Notes under the pieces: model-generated
Databases searched by the model: none
The model's input: the letters and a program-made list of their open reading frames with translations, nothing else
Told to the model about the DNA's origin: nothing
Assembly (NCBI RefSeq): GCF_022760835.1
Contig: NZ_JAKTNQ010000013.1
Location: forward strand, 1-64,000
From: Thermus altitudinis
GTDB lineage: Bacteria; Deinococcota; Deinococci; Deinococcales; Thermaceae
Direction: 5' to 3'
DNA length: 64,000 bases
Translations under genes and position numbers: made by a program
Shown: positions 26,326 through 35,715 of the stretch, piece after piece
How positions within the stretch are numbered: position 1 is the first letter of the stretch
Layout: every line of letters starts with the position of its first letter

Positions 26326-27650
26326 GCTTCCTCCATCTCCGCCTTGTGGCGCTTCTCGGGGATGAGGCCTTGAGGACGGAAGATCATCATCAGGACCAGG
26401 ATAAGGCCGAAGACCAGCCTTTCGTACTTGGCGGGGTCCACCTGGCTCGGGATCTGGGGCAGGCTGGTGCGCACGAACTCGCTAAAAGTTTTGAGCACGT
26501 CCAGGTTGAGGATGGTGAGGGCTGCGGCCCCCAGGATGGCCCCGGGGATGGAGCCCATGCCCCCCAGGATCACCATGCCCAGGATGGTGATGGAGGCCAG
26601 AAGGGTGAAGGACTCGGGGGAGACGAAGGTGCGCTGGGCGGCGAAGATCACCCCCATGACCCCGGAGAAGGCGGCCCCGGTCATGAAGGCCAGGAGCTTG
26701 GTGGGCAAGAGGGGAATCCCCATGGAGCGGGCGGCCACCTCGTCTTCGCGGATGGCTACCCAGGCCCGGCCAAAGCGGGAGTTGGCCAGGTTCACGTTGG
26801 CCAGCACCACCAGGCCGATCATGAGGAGGACCAAGAGGTAGAAGAAGAGCTGGTAGTCCGTGGTCTGGTCCAGCCTTACCCCCAGGCTTCCCATCAGCTC
26901 CCGGAACCACTCAATGGGGGGGCGTTGCACGGGGGTAATGCCCTGGGGTCCGTTGGTGAAGTTGATGGGGTGGTCCAGGTTGTTGGCCAGGATCCGCACC
27001 ACCTCCCCCAGGCCCAGGGTCACGATGGCCAGGTAGTCCCCGCGCAGTCTAAGGGCAGGAAGGCCGATGAGAAGGCCGGTCAGGGCCGTGGTCACGATGG
27101 CGATCCCCATGAACAGATACATGTACTCCCCAGGAAGGGGGAAGTTGCCCTGCATGAAGTTCTTGGCCTGTTCGCTGCCAAAGATGGCCCAGGTGTAGGC
27201 CCCTACCGCGAAGAAGGCGGCGTAGCCCAGGTCCAGAAGCCCCGCCATCCCCACCACCACGTTGAGGCCTAGGGCCATGGCCGCATAGATGCCGATCTGG
27301 ATGCCCAGCTCAAAGATGAAGGTGTTGGCGAAGCCGGCCATGGGCACGCTGAGGAGGAGGATGGCCAGGCCCAAGAGGACCCGGATCCCGCCCGGGATAC
27401 GGGGTAGGGTGGTGAGGGCCACCAGGATCCCCACCAGGCCGATGAGGCCCAGGGTGTTCCCCGAGCGCACCAGGCCCAGGGTAAAGGCCAGGGTGAGGAG
27501 GGCTAGGTTCAGGGTGCGCCAGGTGGGGGAAAGCCTAAGGAAGGCGGTGGCGCCCAGGGCCAGAAGGCCAAAGAGGTTGCTGAGAGCCCCTGGGGCCAGA
27601 AAGACCAGGCCCAGATAGGCCAGGCTAAGGAGAAGGGAGAGGGTGCTCAT
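26322..27650 (-). CDS. livM: Branched-chain amino acid ABC transporter permease LivM
   Basis: The 442-residue permease has a long N-terminal hydrophobic extension of several helices (about residues 1-115) before the conserved LivM domain. Family motifs include LGLNVVVGMAGLLDLGYAAFFAVGAYT (in pieces), LRLRGDYLAIVTLGLGEVVRILANN, GRAWVAIREDEVAARSMGI (EAA-like coupling loop) and GGMGSIPGAILGAA. It ends RPQGLIPEKRHKAEMEEA. Start and stop overlap livH and livG by four bases each, so the permease pair and ATPases are made together. Confidence 0.95.
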
Positions 27651-28615
27651 ACTTTCTCCCGGACCACCTGCCCCAAGAGGCCTTGGGGCCGAACCAAGAG
27701 GATGAAGATCAGGATGAGGAAGGCCACCACGTCCTTGTACTCCGTGCCGAAGTTACCGCTCGTCAGGATGGGCAGGTAGGTGCCAAAAAAGTTTTCCAGC
27801 TGGCCCAGGACCAGCCCGCCCAGCATGGCCCCGGGGATGTTGCCAATCCCCCCTAAGACCGCCGCGGTGAAGGCCTTGATGCCGGGAAGGAAGCCCACGT
27901 AAGGGGTGATGGTGGTGTACTGCAGGGCGAAGAGCACCCCCGCCACCCCGCCCAAAGAACCTCCGATGAGAAAGGTGCGGGAGATGATGCGGTCCGGGTC
28001 TATGCCCATGAGGCTTGCGGTGTGGAGGTCCTGGGCCACGGCGCGGATGGCCACCCCCAGTTTGGTGCGGTTCACCAGGTAGGTGAGGCCCACCAGCATG
28101 AGGATGGACACCCCCATGAGGATAAAGGACTTGGTCTGGGCAAAGATGGCCCCGCCGAAGAGCTCCACGGAGCCCTCGAGGTCCTCCACGGTGCGCATGC
28201 GCAGGAAGAACTCGTTGTGCCAAAGGCCTTCCACCAGGCGCACCAGGTCCTGGAGGATGAAGGAAACCCCGATGGCGGTGATGAGGGGGACCAGGCGGTT
28301 GGTGGTGCCCCGGGCCCGCAAGGGGCGGTAGGCGAAGCGTTCCACCAAGATGGCGGTGATCCCGGCCACCACCCCGCCCAGGAGCACGGCTATGAGGAGC
28401 AGGAGGAAACCGTTACCCACGTGGGGCGCCAGATAGCGGAAGACCTCCACCCCCACCACCGCCCCGATCATGAAGATCTCGGAGTGGGCGAAGTTGATGA
28501 GTTCCAAGACGCCGTAGACCATGGTGTACCCCAAGGCCACCATGGCGTAGACGAAGCCCAGGATGAGCCCGTCAAAGATCACCTGGGGCAGTAGGGCTAG
28601 GATGTGCTCCAGCAA
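27647..28615 (-). CDS. livH: Branched-chain amino acid ABC transporter permease LivH
   Basis: The 322-residue permease has eight or so transmembrane helices and the LivH motifs IFDGLILGFVYAMVALGYTMVYGVLELINFAHSE (in pieces), TKLGVAIRAVAQDLHTASLMGID (coupling loop) and GGIGNIPGAMLGG. It probably starts at TTG 28615, eight bases after AAAGGAGG; no ATG is near. A perfect 32-bp palindrome lies between livK and this gene and may lower its expression relative to livK. Confidence 0.94.
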   Translation of the reverse strand: MLEHILALLPQVIFDGLILGFVYAMVALGYTMVYGVLELINFAHSEIFMIGAVVGVEVFRYLAPHVGNGFLLLLIAVLLGGVVAGITAILVERFAYRPLRARGTTNRLVPLITAIGVSFILQDLVRLVEGLWHNEFFLRMRTVEDLEGSVELFGGAIFAQTKSFILMGVSILMLVGLTYLVNRTKLGVAIRAVAQDLHTASLMGIDPDRIISRTFLIGGSLGGVAGVLFALQYTTITPYVGFLPGIKAFTAAVLGGIGNIPGAMLGGLVLGQLENFFGTYLPILTSGNFGTEYKDVVAFLILIFILLVRPQGLLGQVVREKV

Positions 28616-28634
28616 GGTGCCTCCTTTCTCCGGG

Positions 28635-28666
28635 CCAAGGGGGTGGCCTTAAGGCCACCCCCTTGG
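28635..28666 (-). terminator. Perfect 32-bp palindrome between livK and livH
   Basis: CCAAGGGGGTGGCCTT (28635-28650) is directly followed by its exact reverse complement (28651-28666). As RNA it would form a very stable hairpin just after livK. There is no T run, which suggests an attenuator or mRNA 3' protector more than a full stop. Confidence 0.65.
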
Positions 28667-28680
28667 GTTGGCATCCCCGT

Positions 28681-29859
28681 TTACCTGGCGCCTGGGGCGG
28701 CCATCTCAATGACCCGGATCAGCTTGTTGTCGTCCCACTTGCCGGTGGAGGCCACCTGCATGATGAAGTACTTGGCCTTCTTGTTGTCGCCCTTGTCGTC
28801 AAACTCAATGGTGCCGGTGAGGCCTTCCATCTTCACCTGGCGCACCGCCTGGGCCACCTGCTCCCGGGTGGGCTTCTTGCCGCCCGCAGCCTTGATGGCG
28901 GCTTCCAGCCCGGCCAGGATCACGTTGGCGGAGTCGTAGGCGTAGATGCCAAAGCCCTCCAGGTCCTTGCCGAACTTCTGCTTGAAGCGCTGGGCCACCG
29001 CCTTGGCCTTGGGGAAGGCGGAAACGGGGCCGGCCACCGTGGTGTAGAAGGTGCCGGCGGCGTTCTCCTTACCCGCCAGGCGCACGAACTCGCTGGAGTC
29101 AAGCCCGTCCCCGCCCATGAGCCGGGTTTTGAGGCCCCGCTCGCGCAGCTGCTTCACAAAGGGGCCAATCTGGCTGTAGATGCCCCCGAAGTAGATGAGC
29201 TCGGGCACGGGCCGGGCCCCACGGATCTGGTTGATGATGGGCACGAAGTTGGAGGTCTCCTCGGTGCCCACGAAGGCCACGGCCTTGCCGCCCAGGGCCT
29301 CGAGGCGCTTCTTGAACTCCTCTGCCAGGCCCTGGCCGTAAGCGGTCTTGTCGTGGATGATGAAGACGTTTTTCACCTTCAGGTTGTTGAAGGCGTACTC
29401 CGCCCCCACCGGACCCTGGACGTCGTCCCGCCCACAGATACGGTTCACGTTGGGGAGCTTGCGGTCCGTGACCCGGGGGTTGGTGTTGGCGGGGGAGACC
29501 ATGACCAGGTTCACCCGGGCGTACACCTCGCTGGAGGGGATGGCCACGCCGGAGTTCAGGTGGCCCACCACGCCCAGGATGTCGGGATCGTTGATGATGC
29601 GGTTGGCGTTGGCCACGCCCACGTCGGGGTTGGCCTGGTCGTCGTAGGGGACCAGGACCAGGTCGAAGCCCAAGGCTTTGAACTTGGCCTTGGCCTCCTC
29701 AATGGCCAGCTCCGCCCCCAGCTTGATCTGTTCGCCCAGGGCGGCCTGGGGGCCGGAAAGGGGAGACTGGGTGGCGATCTTGATGACGTTGGCCTGGCCC
29801 AGGGCCATGCCCAGGGCGGCCACACCTGCTACCAGCAAGCCGATTTTCCTCATACGCAC
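28681..29859 (-). CDS. livK: Branched-chain amino acid/amide-binding protein LivK
   Basis: The 392-residue exported protein has a signal peptide (MRKIGLLVAGVAALGMALGQ, starting from the second Met of MRMRK) and the Leu/Ile/Val-binding-protein fold: IKIATQSPLSGPQAALGEQIKLGAELAIEE (in pieces), DDQANPDVGVANANRIINDPDILGVVGHLNSGV, YGQGLAEEFKKRLEALGG and YFGGIYSQIGPFVKQL. It delivers its ligand to LivHM. GAGGAGGTG precedes the ATG. It has its own TTGACA promoter between it and glnA. Ligand specificity within the family cannot be read directly. Confidence 0.95.
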   Translation of the reverse strand: MRMRKIGLLVAGVAALGMALGQANVIKIATQSPLSGPQAALGEQIKLGAELAIEEAKAKFKALGFDLVLVPYDDQANPDVGVANANRIINDPDILGVVGHLNSGVAIPSSEVYARVNLVMVSPANTNPRVTDRKLPNVNRICGRDDVQGPVGAEYAFNNLKVKNVFIIHDKTAYGQGLAEEFKKRLEALGGKAVAFVGTEETSNFVPIINQIRGARPVPELIYFGGIYSQIGPFVKQLRERGLKTRLMGGDGLDSSEFVRLAGKENAAGTFYTTVAGPVSAFPKAKAVAQRFKQKFGKDLEGFGIYAYDSANVILAGLEAAIKAAGGKKPTREQVAQAVRQVKMEGLTGTIEFDDKGDNKKAKYFIMQVASTGKWDDNKLIRVIEMAAPGAR

Positions 29860-29892
29860 CTCCTCAAGAGCACGCGTTCGCGTTGCGGCCCC

Positions 29893-29923
29893 ATTCTAAG
29901 GGGGGGGTACCGGTTCTTGTCAA
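29893..29923 (-). promoter_or_regulatory. Probable livK promoter
   Basis: On the reverse strand, TTGACA (29918-29923) is followed by TTAGAA (18-base spacer) or TAGAAT (29893-29898, 19-base spacer). The leader to the livK ATG would be about 27 bases and contains the ribosome site. Confidence 0.6.
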
Positions 29924-29944
29924 TGCCCCCTCGTAAGTTTATGC

Positions 29945-29960
29945 CTGACCCACGGGTCAG
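29945..29960. promoter_or_regulatory. TetR-type palindromic operator between glnA and livK
   Basis: The perfect palindrome CTGACCCACGGGTCAG fits the consensus I recall for the T. thermophilus TetR-family repressor SbtR (TGACCC-NNK-GGTCA). It lies upstream of the TTGACA livK promoter, and a second possible -10 (TAAACT, 29936-29941 reverse strand) lies just downstream of it. Confidence 0.5.
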
Positions 29961-29985
29961 CCCCTCCCCCTCCCAGGGGGAGGGG
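29961..29985 (-). terminator. Probable glnA terminator hairpin
   Basis: CCCCTCCCCCT (29961-29971) pairs with AGGGGGAGGGG (29975-29985) over a three-base loop, 15 bases after the glnA stop. There is no T run. Confidence 0.6.
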
Positions 29986-29999
29986 CCTAATACCCACCC

Positions 30000-31340
30000 T
30001 TAGTACGTGGCCAGGTACTGGTCCAGCTCCCACTGGTGGACCGTGACCCGGTAGTCGTCCCACTCCATCTGCTTGGCCTGGAGGAAGTGGGTGTAGATGT
30101 GTTCCCCCAAAGCCTCCTGGATCACGGGGTCCTTCCTCAGGGCCTCGAGGGCCTCCCTTAGGGTCCCGGGAAGCTCGCGGATCTTGTGCTTGCGCCTCTC
30201 CCGCACGCTCATCTGGTAGATGTTGCGTTGGATGGGGGGTGGGGGGAGGAGCTTGCGCTCCATCCCGTCTATGGCGGCAGCGGCCATGACCGCCAGGGCC
30301 AGGTAGGGGTTGGCGGAGGGGTCGGGCATCCTGAGCTCCGCCCGGGTGCCCACGCCCCGGCGGGCGGGCACGCGGATCATGGCCGAGCGGTTGGCCGCCG
30401 ACCAGGCGATGTTGGTGGGGGCCTCGTACCCGGGGGTGAGGCGCTTGTAGGAGTTCACCAGGGGGTTGGTGATGGCCACCATGCCCTCGGCGTGCTCCAG
30501 AAGCCCGGCGATGAAGTGGAGGGCGGTCTGGGAAAGCTGGTACTCGGCCTTGGGGTCATAGAAGGCGTTTTCCCCACCTTTGAAGAGGGAGAGGTGGGTG
30601 TGCATGCCGCTGCCGTTAATCCCCTTGATGGGCTTGGGCAGGAAGGTGGCGTGGAGGCCGTGGTTTAGGGCTATCCGCTTCACCACCCACTTGAAGGTGG
30701 CGATGTTGTCGGCGGTGGTGAGGGCCTCCCCGTATTTGAAGTCAATCTCGTGCTGGCCGGGGGCCACCTCGTGGTGGGAGGCCTCAATCTCAAAGCCCAT
30801 GGCCACCAGGACGTTCACCATGTCCCGCCGGGCTTCCTCGCCCTTGTCAATGGGGGCTAGGTCAAAGTAGCCCGCCCGGTCGTGGGTTTCCACCGTGGGC
30901 AGGCCCTCAGGGGTGCGCAGGAAGAGGAAGAACTCCGGCTCGGGGCCCACATACATGTTGTCAAAGCCCAGCTTTTGCAGCCGTTCCACCTGGCGCTTCA
31001 ACACGTACCGCGGGTCTCCCTCAAAGGGGCGGCCGTCGGGGTAGGCCACGTCGCAGATGAGCCGGGCCACCCGGCCGCGGGCGGGGTCTTCCAGGCTGTC
31101 GGGCAGGATGACGAAGGTGTTGTAGTCGGGCTTGAGGAGCATGTCCGATTCCTCAATCCGGGTGAAGCCCTCAATGGAGGAGCCGTCAAACATGATCTCC
31201 CCGTCCAGGGCCTTCTCAAACTGGGACTCGGGGACCTCCACGTTCTTGACCACCCCCAGGATGTCGGTGATCTGGAGCCTCAGGAACTTCACCTTCTCCG
31301 CCTTGAGCGCTTTGAGGATTTCTGCCTTGGTGTAAGCCAT
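30000..31340 (-). CDS. glnA: Glutamine synthetase type I (GSI-alpha)
   Basis: The 446-residue enzyme makes glutamine from glutamate, ammonia and ATP. It shows [34 protein letters not shown], the ATP-binding [18 protein letters not shown] (in pieces), [17 protein letters not shown] and [25 protein letters not shown]. Near the C-terminus [11 protein letters not shown] replaces the NLYDLPP adenylylation site of GSI-beta, so it is GSI-alpha and not regulated by adenylylation; feedback inhibition is typical of that group. ATG 31340 follows AAGGAGGCAAGAA; the longer frame runs into the promoter. A TTGACA-N18-TACACT promoter lies upstream. Confidence 0.97.
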   Translation of the reverse strand: MAYTKAEILKALKAEKVKFLRLQITDILGVVKNVEVPESQFEKALDGEIMFDGSSIEGFTRIEESDMLLKPDYNTFVILPDSLEDPARGRVARLICDVAYPDGRPFEGDPRYVLKRQVERLQKLGFDNMYVGPEPEFFLFLRTPEGLPTVETHDRAGYFDLAPIDKGEEARRDMVNVLVAMGFEIEASHHEVAPGQHEIDFKYGEALTTADNIATFKWVVKRIALNHGLHATFLPKPIKGINGSGMHTHLSLFKGGENAFYDPKAEYQLSQTALHFIAGLLEHAEGMVAITNPLVNSYKRLTPGYEAPTNIAWSAANRSAMIRVPARRGVGTRAELRMPDPSANPYLALAVMAAAAIDGMERKLLPPPPIQRNIYQMSVRERRKHKIRELPGTLREALEALRKDPVIQEALGEHIYTHFLQAKQMEWDDYRVTVHQWELDQYLATY

Positions 31341-31394
31341 TTCTTGCCTCCTTGACCTGCCGAGGCCGGGTTTGCCGCTCTTCTCCCCAGCAGA

Positions 31395-31432
31395 TTGTGC
31401 GAAGTGTACAGCCATCTTGTGCATGTTGTCAA
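31395..31432 (-). promoter_or_regulatory. glnA promoter with two TTGTGC repeats
   Basis: On the reverse strand, TTGACA (31427-31432), 18 bases and TACACT (31403-31408) set a start near 31396 and a leader of about 55 bases. The plus strand shows two direct TTGTGC copies at 31395-31400 and 31417-31422, exactly 22 bp apart, at the start site and in the spacer, which suits a repressor. Confidence 0.6.
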
Positions 31433-31475
31433 GGGTTGTGGTGTCACCGCGAAAGTCTGTGGGGGCCTTGGGTTC

Positions 31476-31508
31476 TTGACCGTCCCCTGACCGGGCTTTG
31501 GGTAGACT
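31476..31508 (+). promoter_or_regulatory. Probable promoter of the 5'-nucleotidase gene
   Basis: TAGACT (31503-31508) is a good -10, giving a short leader with GGAGG before ATG 31527. The only TTGACC (31476-31481) is 21 bases away, too far for a standard -35, so the box may work alone or with an activator. Confidence 0.4.
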
Positions 31509-31526
31509 AAGGCCTGGAGGTCGGGT

Positions 31527-33179
31527 ATGTATAAACGGCGTGAAGTATTGAAGGCGGGAGCGGCTTTAGGCTTGGCGGGCTTGGGCCTGGGGCGGGCCCA
31601 GGGGGGGTTTACCCTCACCCTGGTGCACACCAACGACACCCATGCCCACCTGGAGCCCATGGAGCTTACCCTTTCCGGCAAGAAGGTGCAGGTGGGGGGG
31701 GTGGCCCAGCGCATCGCCTTCTTTGACCGCCTAAGGGCGGCTCGGAAGAACCTCCTTTTCCTGGATGCGGGGGATGTCTTCCAAGGTACCCTCTATTTCA
31801 ACCAGTACCGGGGCCTGGCGGACCGGTATTTCATGCACCGGGCCCTCTACCGGGTGATGGCCCTGGGCAACCACGAGTTTGACCTAGGGCCTGGCCCCTT
31901 GGCGGAGTTCTTGCGGGGAGCCCGGTTCAAGGTGGTGTCCGCCAACGTGGGGGTGGAGCGGGAGCCCCGGCTGAAGGGGTTGTTTGCCCCCTATGCCGTG
32001 GTCCTGGTGGGGGGGGAGAAGGTGGGGGTGGTCGGCCTCACCACTCCCGCTACCCGGGAGATCGCCAACCCCGGGCCCACCGTGGACTTCCTGGACCCCT
32101 ATGAGTCCGCCCAGAAGGCGGTGTACGAGCTTTTGCAAAAGGGGGTCAACAAGATCGTGGTCCTTTCCCACCTGGGCTACGGGGAGGACCTGAAGCTGGC
32201 CCGGAGGCTTGTGGGGGTGCAGGTGATCGTGGGCGGGCACTCCCACACCCTGTTGGGTAGCTTCCCCCACAAGGAGCTCGCCCCGGCGGGGCCCTACCCC
32301 ACGGTGGTGAAGAACCCTGAGGGCAAGGACGTGCTGGTGGTCCAGGCCTGGGAGTGGGGCAAGGTGGTGGGCCTGTTGGAGGTGACCTTTGACGCCAAGG
32401 GGGAGGTTCTGGCCTACAAGGGGGAACCCTTCCTCATGACCCCCGAGGTGGCCCCGGAAGACTTCTTCGCCAAGGAGGCCCTCTTGGCCTACGCCCAGCC
32501 CGTTCTAGCCCTGATGGGGCAGGTGATCGCCCAGGCCAAGGTGGACCTCATCGGGGAAAGGGCCATCGTGCGGAGGCGGGAGAGCAACCTGGGGAACCTG
32601 ATCGCCGACGGCATGGTGTGGAAGACGCGGAATGCGGGGGTGCAGATCGCCCTGCAAAACGGCGGGGGGATCCGGGCTTCCATTCCCAAGGGTCCCATCA
32701 CCGTGGGAAAGGTCTACGAGGTCCTGCCCTTCGGCAATACCCTGGTGGTGATGGACCTAAAGGGCAAGGAGATCAAGGCGGCGTTGGAGAACGGGGTTTC
32801 CCAGTGGGAGCAGACGGCAGGCCGCTTCCTCCAGGTTTCCGGCCTGCGCTACGCCTTTGACCTCTCCCGCCCCGTGGGCGACCGGGTGGTGCGGGTGGAG
32901 GTGAAGACGGAGAAGGGGTATGTGCCCCTGGACCTCGAGGCCACCTACCGGGTGGTGGTGAACAACTTCATCGCGGCTGGTGGGGACGGCTTCACCGTGC
33001 TCAAGGAGGCCCAAGGCTATAGGGTGGACACGGGGTTCAGCGACGCGGAAAGCTTCATGGATTACTTGAGGGAACTCAAGGAGGTGGAGGCGGGCATAGA
33101 GGGCCGGATTGAGGTCCTAAACGAGCCCAAGGGGGAAAGGCCGGCCTACTGGCCCTTTGCGGTTCCGGTGACGGTGTAA
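31527..33179 (+). CDS. Exported 5'-nucleotidase / UshA-type metallophosphoesterase
   Basis: The 550-residue protein begins [20 protein letters not shown], a twin-arginine (Tat) signal. The calcineurin-like metal domain contains [42 protein letters not shown] and GGHSHTLLG. The C-terminal nucleotidase domain has [26 protein letters not shown] and [12 protein letters not shown], with the C-terminal substrate motif [12 protein letters not shown]. It probably hydrolyses extracellular nucleotides or sugar-nucleotides to feed salvage and phosphate uptake. It is divergent from glnA and ends at a strong bidirectional terminator. Confidence 0.93.
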   Translation: MYKRREVLKAGAALGLAGLGLGRAQGGFTLTLVHTNDTHAHLEPMELTLSGKKVQVGGVAQRIAFFDRLRAARKNLLFLDAGDVFQGTLYFNQYRGLADRYFMHRALYRVMALGNHEFDLGPGPLAEFLRGARFKVVSANVGVEREPRLKGLFAPYAVVLVGGEKVGVVGLTTPATREIANPGPTVDFLDPYESAQKAVYELLQKGVNKIVVLSHLGYGEDLKLARRLVGVQVIVGGHSHTLLGSFPHKELAPAGPYPTVVKNPEGKDVLVVQAWEWGKVVGLLEVTFDAKGEVLAYKGEPFLMTPEVAPEDFFAKEALLAYAQPVLALMGQVIAQAKVDLIGERAIVRRRESNLGNLIADGMVWKTRNAGVQIALQNGGGIRASIPKGPITVGKVYEVLPFGNTLVVMDLKGKEIKAALENGVSQWEQTAGRFLQVSGLRYAFDLSRPVGDRVVRVEVKTEKGYVPLDLEATYRVVVNNFIAAGGDGFTVLKEAQGYRVDTGFSDAESFMDYLRELKEVEAGIEGRIEVLNEPKGERPAYWPFAVPVTV

Positions 33180-33197
33180 GGGTTTTCCTGGCCATAC

Positions 33198-33224
33198 GGG
33201 GCCCGAGGGGTTTCCTCGGGCCCC
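33198..33224. terminator. Bidirectional terminator
   Basis: GGGGCCCGAGG (33198-33208) and CCTCGGGCCCC (33214-33224) form an 11-bp perfect stem with a five-base loop between two convergent genes. No T run lies directly after the stem on either strand. Confidence 0.65.
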
Positions 33225-33240
33225 CAGGGCCTTGTCCCAG

Positions 33241-33681
33241 CTAGACGGCAACCAGAACCCAGACGGGGTCGCCCACCCGTACCCAGCCCCCCTCGAGGAC
33301 CCGGGCATAGAGGCCCCGGCCCCCATAGAGGAGTTTGGGGAGCCGGAGGTCAAACTGGGAAAGGCTGGAGCAGACCGTACACACATAGGAGAACGCCAAA
33401 AGGGCCTCCCCCACCCTCAGCCGGGCACCTGGGGGAAGGGCATGGGGATCCAGGTCCAGGAGGAGGTTCTCCCCTAAGGCCCCAAAGGGGAGCTCAATCC
33501 CCGCTTCCCTAGCCCTCTCGTAGGCGGGAAGCCCCGCCACCAACACCGCCCGCTCGGGGTCTTTGCCCGCGTGCCGGTCCCCTTTGGCGCCGAAACCGGC
33601 AAGGAGCTCCAAGCTTTCCACCTGGGGCTTGGGTAAACCCGAGCCCAGGCCCAGGTGGAGGGAGATTACCTTTCCCGTCAT
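33241..33681 (-). CDS. MOSC domain protein
   Basis: The 146-residue protein is a minimal MOSC domain (KVISLHLGLGSGLPK, GFGAKGDRHAGKDPERAVLV, LPFGALGENLLLD, PGARLRVGEALLAFSYVC). MOSC domains handle sulfur or bind molybdenum cofactor. Its 4-base overlap with the cytochrome gene, in an operon with a molybdopterin sulfite dehydrogenase, suggests a role in cofactor or sulfur handling for that enzyme. The Cys pair in YVCTVCSSL could carry sulfur; this is inference. Confidence 0.85.
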   Translation of the reverse strand: MTGKVISLHLGLGSGLPKPQVESLELLAGFGAKGDRHAGKDPERAVLVAGLPAYERAREAGIELPFGALGENLLLDLDPHALPPGARLRVGEALLAFSYVCTVCSSLSQFDLRLPKLLYGGRGLYARVLEGGWVRVGDPVWVLVAV

Positions 33682-34382
33682 GGCAACTTTAGCCCTTGCC
33701 TAAGTTTCAAGACCTCTTCTGGGGTGAGTCCCTTGGCCCGGGCAGCCTTAACCTCATCCGGGGTGTAGGCTTTGAAGTCCTTGGGGGCTCCCCATTCCGC
33801 CAGGTGGTTCAGCACCAGGGCAATCTCCTCGTCGGAAAGCCAGCTAAACCCCGGCATAAGGCCGCCATACTCCTTGCCCCCTATGCGGATGGTCCCTTGC
33901 ACCCCGTACAGTACGGCTAGAAGAAGGTAGCTTCGGCCCCCCTCCGCCCCTAGGAGGCTCGCCACGTGCCCCTTGAGGGGAGGGAAGTTGGGTGGATTGC
34001 CCTCCCCTTGGGGTCCGTGGCACCCAGCGCAGTTGGTGTAGACCTGGGCCCCGGTCTTGGGGGCAGGGGAGGCTTGGACCTGGGGCGGAGCCGGTGGGGG
34101 TTCGGTGCCCAGGTAGGTGGCCAGGTAGTCCAGGATGGCGCCCCTCTCTTCGGAGGTGAGCTTTAGGCCCCGGAGCACCATCTCGTCTATGATCCCGTCC
34201 CAGCGGTCCCGGGAAAGCCTTTCCCGGGCAACGAAACCGATGTCGTGGCAGGTTTGGCATTTGCCCAGAACCAGGTCCTTCCCCGGTCCTTCCGGTAGGG
34301 TGTACTGCCCAAACGCCAGGTAGCCCAAAAGCCCTAAGGCCAATGCCATCCAAGGAAGAAAGCCCTTTTCTAGCCTTCGCAT
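33678..34382 (-). CDS. Di-heme c-type cytochrome, electron acceptor of sulfite dehydrogenase
   Basis: The 234-residue protein has a signal/anchor helix (residues 9-25) and two CxxCH haem sites, CQTCH (42-46) and CAGCH (118-122), with a Pro-rich linker (PPPAPPQVQASPAP) between two cytochrome domains. Possible axial Met residues are in DEMVLRG and LMPGFSWL. It follows the sulfite dehydrogenase gene, matching the sulfite dehydrogenase-cytochrome c pair known in T. thermophilus, and should pass electrons to the respiratory chain. A second possible acceptor role is not excluded. Confidence 0.9.
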   Translation of the reverse strand: MRRLEKGFLPWMALALGLLGYLAFGQYTLPEGPGKDLVLGKCQTCHDIGFVARERLSRDRWDGIIDEMVLRGLKLTSEERGAILDYLATYLGTEPPPAPPQVQASPAPKTGAQVYTNCAGCHGPQGEGNPPNFPPLKGHVASLLGAEGGRSYLLLAVLYGVQGTIRIGGKEYGGLMPGFSWLSDEEIALVLNHLAEWGAPKDFKAYTPDEVKAARAKGLTPEEVLKLRQGLKLP

Positions 34383-34418
34383 ATTACCCCCGGTGGGTAC
34401 ATCTTCCAGGCCTAAAGA

Positions 34419-34441
34419 GCCCCTGGCCAGAGGCCAGGGGC
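34419..34441 (-). terminator. Intra-operon hairpin between sulfite dehydrogenase and cytochrome genes
   Basis: GCCCCTGGCC (34419-34428) and GGCCAGGGGC (34432-34441) form a perfect 10-bp stem with a three-base loop, 10 bases after the sulfite dehydrogenase stop. TCTTTA follows on the reverse strand, so partial termination is likely. Confidence 0.6.
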
Positions 34442-34450
34442 CAAGGCATA

Positions 34451-35674
34451 TCAGGCCACGGTGAACTTCACCCGCATCACACCGCTATACTCGTAGCCCC
34501 GCTCGTTCCAGGCGATGTTGCCATCCAGGGGCTGGCTGCGGCCGGCGGCGTCCCAAGCCCGGGCCATGATCTCGTGCTGCCCAGGGCGCAGGTAGAGGGT
34601 GGCCCGCCAGCGGACCCAGGCAAAGGTTTTCCCCTGGGTGGCCAGCTGCGCCTGGTGCCAGGTGCGCCCTCCGTTGGTGGAAACCTCCACGCTCACGATG
34701 GGGACAATCCCGTCGTTGAAGGCCACCCCCTCCACCCGCACGTAAGGGCCTTCCACCGTCTGGCCCTCGAGGGGGGCAAAGATGAGGCTATTCAGGGTGA
34801 CCAGCCAGTTGGGACGGGAGTTTTGGAGATTGTAGGGGTAGCGCTGGCCGGGTTCCTGGGGCAGGAAGGGGAGGTGGGTGTTGGGGATTACGGGCACCCG
34901 GTAGCGGGGCACCTGCTCGGCGGTGGTGTTCTCCCCCTCGGTGAACTCGATCTTCTCCACCCACTTCACATTGTTCACGCCAAAGTAGCCCGGGAAGACC
35001 AGGCGCACGGGCCCTCCGTGCACCGCCGGCAGGGGTTCCCCATTCATGGAGAGGGCCAGGAGGGCGTGTTCCAGGGCGTGGATGGGCACGCTGCGCACGA
35101 ACTCGGGGGCATTGCCTTGGCGGCTGGCGTGGGCGGTGATGAAGAGGGCCTTCTCGCTTGGCTTCACCCCTTTGGCCGCCAGGAAATCCTTTAGGCGCAC
35201 GCCGCGGAAGGTGACGTTGCCCACCCCACCCCGTTGCCAGGGGTTGCCGGAGGGGCGGGGGTCATAGAGGGTGCGCCCGTTGCCCGAGCACTGGAGGACC
35301 ATGGTGACCTCGGCCTGGGGTAGGGCGAAGAGCTCGCTCACCTCAAAGCTGAAGGGTTTGTCCACCAGCCCCCCTATCTCCACCTTCCAGCCCTGGGCGC
35401 TGGCCCCCTCCACCGTGTTATAACCGGGAAGGTCCACGTTGTTGCGGATGAAAAGGATCTCCTTGGGCGTCTTTTCCGGTTGGCTGACCAAGAGGTCATA
35501 AGGGGTTTCCATGACCACCGGGCGCTGGGAAAGGACGATGAGCTTGGGGTGTTTCCCCTTAACCAGTTGGTCCGCGGTGGGGGCTTGTTGGGCCCAGCCA
35601 CGCCCGCCTGCAGCCAAAAGGGCTGCGCCCATACCCATGAGCTTCAAAGTGGTGCGCCGGTTAAGGTTCTGCAT
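34451..35674 (-). CDS. Sulfite oxidase-family molybdopterin enzyme (sulfite dehydrogenase)
   Basis: The 407-residue protein begins MQNLNRRTTLKLMGMGAALLAAGG, a Tat signal (RRTTLK). The molybdenum domain has the ligand Cys129 in VLQCSGNGR, plus GNPWQRGGVGNVTFRGVRL, ARAGGFRLVFPG-like HGGPVRLVFPGYFGVNNVKWVEKIEF (in pieces). A dimerisation domain follows (GVAFNDGIVPIVSVEVSTNGGRTW, RWRATLYLRPGQHEIMARAWD). It oxidises sulfite to sulfate on the outer side of the membrane and passes electrons to the cytochrome encoded next. GGGGAGGT precedes the ATG. A TTGACA promoter with a flanking inverted repeat lies upstream. Confidence 0.92.
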   Translation of the reverse strand: MQNLNRRTTLKLMGMGAALLAAGGRGWAQQAPTADQLVKGKHPKLIVLSQRPVVMETPYDLLVSQPEKTPKEILFIRNNVDLPGYNTVEGASAQGWKVEIGGLVDKPFSFEVSELFALPQAEVTMVLQCSGNGRTLYDPRPSGNPWQRGGVGNVTFRGVRLKDFLAAKGVKPSEKALFITAHASRQGNAPEFVRSVPIHALEHALLALSMNGEPLPAVHGGPVRLVFPGYFGVNNVKWVEKIEFTEGENTTAEQVPRYRVPVIPNTHLPFLPQEPGQRYPYNLQNSRPNWLVTLNSLIFAPLEGQTVEGPYVRVEGVAFNDGIVPIVSVEVSTNGGRTWHQAQLATQGKTFAWVRWRATLYLRPGQHEIMARAWDAAGRSQPLDGNIAWNERGYEYSGVMRVKFTVA

Positions 35675-35715
35675 AACCTGACCTCCCCTTTAGGACTTTT
35701 GTCCCTTGGATTTTT

